This document shows, in pieces, positions 7,710 to 11,120 of a DNA stretch of 11,120 nucleotides. Each line of letters begins with the position of its first letter. Position 1 is the first letter of the stretch. The DNA is from Deltaproteobacteria bacterium (GTDB lineage Bacteria > Desulfobacterota > GWC2-55-46 > DRQE01). The translations under genes were made by a program, and so were the position numbers. The notes under the pieces are model-generated. The model was not told the DNA's origin. It ran no database searches and worked only from the letters and a program-made list of their open reading frames with translations. The stretch covers positions 1-11,120 of the forward strand of contig DRQE01000178.1 of assembly GCA_011371515.1 (NCBI GenBank), given 5' to 3'.

Positions 7710-9419
7710 TCAATCCTGCATGGTAACCCTCAGGACCTCTTCTATTGTGGTAATACCCTCTTTTATCTTGGTTATACCACTCATTCTGAGGGTCTTCATG
7801 CCATCCTTTATAGCCTGCCGCTTTATTTCTGCTGCCGATGCACCGTTCAGAACGAGCTCCTTTATAGCCTCGGTAAAGGGCATGACCTCGTAGAGTGCTA
7901 TTCTGCCTTTGTATCCCGTGCCGTTGCACTCTGAACAGCCTTTGCCCTTGTAACACTTCATGGTCTTTGCCTCTTCAGGTGGTACACCTATATCGAGCAG
8001 AGCCTTCTCTGTAACATTTGCCTCTACCTTACACTTCGAGCATATCTTTCTTGCAAGCCTTTGGGCAAGTATCAGGTTGCAGGCAGAGGCAACGAGAAAT
8101 GGCTCCACGCCCATGTTAAGCAGCCTGTTCACCGTGGATGGTGCATCGTTGGTATGGAGGGTAGAGAGCACAAGGTGTCCTGTAAGGGCTGCCTTTATGG
8201 CTATCTCGGCTGTCTCGTAGTCTCTTATCTCTCCAACCATTATTATGTCGGGGTCCTGCCTTAAGAAGCTACGAAGCGCACTTGCAAAGGTAAGCCCTAT
8301 TTCTTCTTTTATCTGAACCTGATTTATTCCCATGAAGTTGAACTCCACCGGGTCTTCGGCAGTGGATATGTTTGTGCCCACCTCGTTGAGCTCGGAGAGC
8401 GCAGAATACAGGGTGGTGGTCTTACCACTTCCAGTGGGTCCTGTAACGAGCACCATACCCCACGGTTTATGGATGGCGTCTTTGAAGTCCTTTAGGGCTT
8501 TCTCCTCAAAGCCCAGCTTTGTCATATCGAGCTGAAGATTGCTCTTGTCCAGAAGCCTCAGGACCACCTTCTCGCCAAACAGTGTGGGTAGCACGCTCAC
8601 GCGGAAGTCCATCTCTCTGTTTTTGCTGAGCTTGAGTTTTATTCTGCCGTCCTGTGGAAGCCTTCTTTCGGCTATGTCGAGACTGCTCATTATCTTTATC
8701 CTTGAGACGATGGCATTTTTGAGCTTCATCGGTGGACGCATGACTTCCTGCAGCACACCGTCTATCCTGTAGCGCACTCTGAAGGCTTTCTCATAGGGCT
8801 CTATGTGTATATCACTCGCCTTCTTCTTTATGGCATCGGTGAGTATGAAGTTGACGAGTTTAACGACAGGCGCATCTTCTACGGCCTTTTTGAGGTCTCC
8901 TATGTCTACCTCTTCTTCTTCCTGAACAACCTCCATGTCCTCTTCGTCGAACTCTGCGATGACATCCTCCATCTCCATTTCCAGCTCTGCCTTCTCGTAT
9001 GCCTTCTCTATAGCGCTCTTTATGGCACCCTCACTGGCAACAACGGTCTCTATGTTGTAGCCTGTAAGGAACTTTATGTCGTCTATTGCAAATATGTTAG
9101 AAGGGTCTGCCATTGCAACCACGAGGGTTGAACCCGTCCTCTTTATAGGAAGAGCGAGGTATTTCTTTGCCACATCCTCTGGTATTAGTTTTATAACCTC
9201 AGGGTCTATATCTTCGCTGGAAAGGTCTATGGTGGGAATACCGTATTGTTTGCTCAGAAAATGGGTGAGTTCCTGTTCGGATATATAGCCAAGTTTGGTA
9301 AGATTATACCCCAGCCTTCCACCACTGCGCTTCTGCTCTTCTATCGCCCGCTGAAGCTGTTCCGGTGTTATGAGCTTCTCCTTGAGTAGTAATTCGCCGA
9401 TTCTTTCAACCATAAACAT
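7710..9419 (-). CDS. pilB: PilB, type IV pilus extension ATPase with N-terminal MshEN-type c-di-GMP motif
   Basis: A complete 569-residue assembly ATPase. The N-terminal MshEN domain shows two 24-residue motifs, 6-29 (RIG...EEQ) and 35-58 (RLG...SKQ), joined by a five-residue spacer (KRSGG); this arrangement is known to bind cyclic di-GMP in MshE-type ATPases. A second N-terminal subdomain runs to about 143, then a very acidic linker (about 144-172). The ATPase core has Walker A GPTGSGKT (327-334), Asp box STAEDPVEF (352-360), Walker B DIIMVGEIRD (391-400; catalytic E397) and His box TGHLVLSTLHTND (413-425). A zinc-binding tetracysteine site is visible as C460/C463 with C495/C498, plus an extra C489. 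PilB powers pilus extension on PilC. It is first in the operon, behind a sigma70-type promoter. Met3 (9413) is an alternative start; neither start has a strong ribosome-binding site. Confidence 0.97.
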   Translation of the reverse strand: MFMVERIGELLLKEKLITPEQLQRAIEEQKRSGGRLGYNLTKLGYISEQELTHFLSKQYGIPTIDLSSEDIDPEVIKLIPEDVAKKYLALPIKRTGSTLVVAMADPSNIFAIDDIKFLTGYNIETVVASEGAIKSAIEKAYEKAELEMEMEDVIAEFDEEDMEVVQEEEEVDIGDLKKAVEDAPVVKLVNFILTDAIKKKASDIHIEPYEKAFRVRYRIDGVLQEVMRPPMKLKNAIVSRIKIMSSLDIAERRLPQDGRIKLKLSKNREMDFRVSVLPTLFGEKVVLRLLDKSNLQLDMTKLGFEEKALKDFKDAIHKPWGMVLVTGPTGSGKTTTLYSALSELNEVGTNISTAEDPVEFNFMGINQVQIKEEIGLTFASALRSFLRQDPDIIMVGEIRDYETAEIAIKAALTGHLVLSTLHTNDAPSTVNRLLNMGVEPFLVASACNLILAQRLARKICSKCKVEANVTEKALLDIGVPPEEAKTMKCYKGKGCSECNGTGYKGRIALYEVMPFTEAIKELVLNGASAAEIKRQAIKDGMKTLRMSGITKIKEGITTIEEVLRVTMQD

Positions 9420-9449
9420 GTCGCAGACTTAGATTAAATATCAATTTCA

Positions 9450-9478
9450 ATCATATAAAAATTTATCCTTTAGGTCAA
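9450..9478 (-). promoter_or_regulatory. Sigma70-type promoter for the pilB-led operon
   Basis: Read on the minus strand, TTGACC (9478-9473) is followed by a 17-base A/T-rich spacer and TATGAT (9455-9450). That is five of six matches to each consensus box with the optimal spacing. Transcription would start near 9443, giving an untranslated leader of only about 24 bases before the pilB ATG. No other comparably good promoter was noticed in the short gaps of the operon, so this one probably drives pilB through the TPR gene. It is sequence-based only. Confidence 0.7.
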
Positions 9479-9776
9479 GTATAACTTCCCACGGTAATCT
9501 TGCTCAACCTTCTTAAATAAACGGCGATACTTGTAGGAAAAGGCTTTTAAGATAAGTGAAAAAGGCAACATCAAAGGAACATTGCATACGATTATCCCAA
9601 GTGGCTCTCTTACCGATAGAACCTTGGGAAGGGTAGTGTTAATAGGGCGGTTCATACACTGTTGCCACGGTTAGTGGGCTGTCAGCCGATGGAAGGTAAG
9701 GGGAGCTCAAAAAAATCACATCCTTCAGAAGGGCTATGGCGGTTGAAAAAAAAAAAATAGAAAAAATAAGTAGATA

Positions 9777-9794
9777 GCTGGAAAGTTTTCCAGC
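9777..9794. repeat. 18-base inverted repeat overlapping the sigma28 -35 element
   Basis: The bases GCTGGAAAGTTTTCCAGC form two perfect 8-base arms (GCTGGAAA and TTTCCAGC) around a GT centre. The -35 element (9781-9788) lies inside the repeat, so a dimeric protein bound here would block the promoter. A two-base centre is too tight for an RNA hairpin loop unless inner pairs open, so a DNA-binding site is the more natural reading. It has no run of T after it and is not a terminator. The binding protein is unknown. Confidence 0.55.
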
Positions 9795-9807
9795 CGTCTG
9801 CCGATAC
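9781..9807 (+). promoter_or_regulatory. Flagellar sigma28 (FliA) promoter for the chemoreceptor gene
   Basis: GAAAGTTT (9781-9788), an 11-base spacer, then GCCGATAC (9800-9807). The enterobacterial FliA consensus is TAAAGTTT, 11 bases, GCCGATAA, so each box matches seven of eight and the spacing is exact. The boxes point toward the MCP gene, with an untranslated leader of about 85 bases. Chemoreceptor genes are classic members of the FliA regulon, which strengthens the assignment. Confidence 0.8.
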
Positions 9808-9880
9808 TTTATACAGGTCTTTAAAAAAATTAAGTTGGCTTTACTGGATAGGGTTGGTAAACCGCGAAAGAAATCTCAGA

Positions 9881-9892
9881 AAGGAAGGTGAT
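9881..9892 (+). promoter_or_regulatory. Strong ribosome-binding site of the chemoreceptor gene
   Basis: AAGGAAGGTGAT is almost the full complement of the 16S rRNA 3' end (AAGGAGGTGATC) with one extra base; AGGTGAT (9886-9892) is an exact match. The GGTG core lies seven bases before the ATG at 9898, which fixes the start. Confidence 0.8.
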
Positions 9893-9897
9893 ATAAA

Positions 9898-11120
9898 ATG
9901 AAAGGTGCCTTAAGTATAAAACTGAAGCTCGGTATAATTATAGGCAGTTTTCTTGGCCTTATGGTGCTGTACATACTATTAACCCTCTGGAGCATAAACA
10001 AGCAGGAAAGCGATAGCCGTGTTATGAACATGGCTGGCAAACAGCGAATGCTCACACAGAAGATGACGAAGGAGGCAATGTCAATCTTCAGTGGTACCAC
10101 GAAGAAGGAAGAGCTCGTGAAAACAGTAGAGCTTTTCGACAAGAGTCTCGTTGCCCTTATAGATGGTGATTCCAAAGAAGGCATACCAATTGCGGAAGAT
10201 GCTGAGATAGTGGCTCAACTTGAGAAAGTAAGGGATATGTGGAAGAAATTCAAGTCTAACATAATAGAAGCTGCGGAATATACTGAAAAAAGGGAAGAAC
10301 TTTACAACACTATAATAGCAGACAACGCCAAGATGATAGAGAAGACGGATAAGATTGCATCTGTGATGGTCGAAGAAGGTGTGTCAAGAAAATTGATATA
10401 TCAGGTGGGAAGACTCGGCGTATTGCTTCAGGAGATTGCAAAGAAGTCTCTAATGTTCGACAAGGGGCTTATAGAGAAAGAGCAGTTACTCGATACAATG
10501 AAGAAGTTCGATGCTATACTTTCTGGGCTTATCGATGGAGCCCCCTCAATGGGAATAGAGCCTGTAAGGATTGCCGCTGTAAGAGGACTGGTGAAAGAGC
10601 TGGGGAATGACTGGAAGGTGCTCAAGAAGAACCTTGAAGACTTTATAGTCCAGACGAGCAAGATAAATGAGCGCAGGGCTTATATCATGGCGAACAATAT
10701 GCCCCTTATGGTTGAGATGAACAATGCAGTAGCCCTTTTTGAGGAAGTGGCACGAGCAAAGGTGAAGCGGCTTGTACTCATGGAGGTTGCTCTACTCTTG
10801 GTGGGCATAGTTATGGTTATAGCTGGCTATGTAATAGCTGTGCGTTTTATAGCAAGACCTGTTACCGAGGCTACAGAGATGGCACTTGCCATAGCAAGGG
10901 GGCATCTTAATGTGCCACCCCTTACTGTTACCAGCAACGACGAGATAGGCACACTGCGTGATGCCCTGAACAGGATGAAGGACAACCTCAAACATATGAT
11001 AAGCAAGATAAGGTCTACCAGTGAGAATATAGCCTCTGCTTCTCATGAGCTTGCTGCATCGAGCTCTCAGATAGTGAAAGGAGCTGACAGGCAGTCTGCC
11101 CAGACAAATCAGGTTGCAAC
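9898..11120 (+). CDS. Methyl-accepting chemotaxis protein with PilJ-type sensor domain (3' end cut by window edge)
   Basis: The first 407 codons of a chemoreceptor are present; no stop occurs before the right edge. TM1 is near residues 11-31. The periplasmic region opens with VMNMAGKQRMLTQKMTKEA (42-60), the hallmark of the PilJ/NarX-type N-terminal domain, and a diverged second copy begins near 166 (LIYQVGRLGVLLQEIAKKS). TM2 is near 291-316, followed by a HAMP domain (about 316-368, with RPVTEATEMALAIARGHLNV and DEIGTLRDALNRM) and the start of the coiled signalling domain (ENIASASHELAASSSQI). The conserved CheA/CheW-contact tip and methylation sites lie outside the window. The protein would signal to a CheA/CheW array. 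A sigma28 promoter suggests the flagellar pathway, while the PilJ-type sensor and pil neighbours suggest the pilus pathway; which one it feeds cannot be told here. It may be a flagellar receptor of unknown ligand. Confidence 0.93.
   Translation, partial: MKGALSIKLKLGIIIGSFLGLMVLYILLTLWSINKQESDSRVMNMAGKQRMLTQKMTKEAMSIFSGTTKKEELVKTVELFDKSLVALIDGDSKEGIPIAEDAEIVAQLEKVRDMWKKFKSNIIEAAEYTEKREELYNTIIADNAKMIEKTDKIASVMVEEGVSRKLIYQVGRLGVLLQEIAKKSLMFDKGLIEKEQLLDTMKKFDAILSGLIDGAPSMGIEPVRIAAVRGLVKELGNDWKVLKKNLEDFIVQTSKINERRAYIMANNMPLMVEMNNAVALFEEVARAKVKRLVLMEVALLLVGIVMVIAGYVIAVRFIARPVTEATEMALAIARGHLNVPPLTVTSNDEIGTLRDALNRMKDNLKHMISKIRSTSENIASASHELAASSSQIVKGADRQSAQTNQVA

Larger units (their letters stand above)
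9420..9897. other. Divergent intergenic region between pilB and the chemoreceptor gene
   Basis: These 478 bases contain no gene I can defend. The pilB promoter lies at the left end, and the sigma28 promoter and ribosome-binding site of the chemoreceptor at the right end. In the middle are an inverted repeat TCCCAAG/CTTGGGA (9595-9601 and 9623-9629, 21-base loop) and a run of twelve A residues (9746-9757) followed by another A-rich tract. An open frame of 61 codons on the minus strand (9655-9470) has no ribosome-binding site and codon use unlike the pil genes (CGC/CGT for Arg where the pil genes favour AGG), so it is not called. I recognise no known riboswitch consensus. The section from about 9480 to 9720 remains unexplained. 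Confidence 0.6.

Noticed and set aside
9581..9600. Possible sigma54 promoter on the minus strand (GG-N10-GC with TGCA)
   Set aside because: Only the invariant GG and GC and the TGCA edge match; the rest of the -24 box (GGGATA) is poor. The pilB promoter closer to the gene is far better.
9470..9655. Minus-strand 61-codon frame upstream of pilB
   Set aside because: There is no ribosome-binding site before its ATG, no recognised domain, and codon use differs from the neighbours. The pilB -35 box lies against its end. It could be a gene remnant but cannot be supported as a CDS.
9722..9757. Intrinsic terminator (CCTTC/GAAGG followed by A run)
   Set aside because: The arms leave a one-base loop, and the homopolymer on the plus strand is A, not T. 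On the minus strand the T run precedes rather than follows the repeat.
9844..9876. Possible riboswitch in the chemoreceptor leader (c-di-GMP or similar)
   Set aside because: Only a 4-base stem (GGTT/AACC) is visible. None of the conserved bases of the GEMM c-di-GMP riboswitch or other riboswitch classes I know can be found.

Overview
The window comes from a bacterial chromosome and is dominated by a type IV pilus (T4P) gene cluster on the minus strand. Reading leftward from about position 9480, the order is pilB, pilT, pilC, pilS, pilR, then a large membrane/TPR protein that runs off the left edge. The five recognisable genes are intact, with short gaps (36, 26 and 9 bases) or overlaps (4 bases for pilS/pilR, about 17 for pilR/TPR protein), so they look like one operon. 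A well-formed sigma70-type promoter (TTGACC, 17-base spacer, TATGAT) sits just upstream of pilB.

On the right, divergent from pilB, is a methyl-accepting chemotaxis protein (MCP) gene on the plus strand, cut by the right edge. Its sensor region carries a PilJ-type N-terminal domain and what looks like a second, decayed copy. A near-perfect flagellar sigma28 (FliA) promoter lies upstream, overlapped at its -35 element by an 18-base inverted repeat. This implies a flagellated cell that also builds T4P.

The parts fit together as follows. PilB (extension ATPase) and PilT (retraction ATPase) act on the inner-membrane platform PilC. PilS/PilR is the two-component, sigma54-dependent system that normally controls pilin expression. 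The PilB N-terminus carries a textbook MshEN double motif, so its activity is predicted to be tied to cyclic di-GMP. The major pilin gene (pilA) and the alignment/secretin genes (pilMNOPQ) are not in the window; the place downstream of pilR where some bacteria carry pilA holds the GT-C-like membrane/TPR protein instead.

The organism is probably a Gram-negative, motile bacterium. The pilB-pilT-pilC-pilS-pilR order and heavy use of ATA and AGG/AGA codons are reminiscent of Nitrospirota or Desulfobacterota lineages, perhaps thermophilic, but this is only an inference. There are no tRNA or rRNA genes, CRISPR arrays or intact mobile elements. The only stretch over 300 bases without a convincing gene is the 478-base divergent intergenic region (9420-9897).
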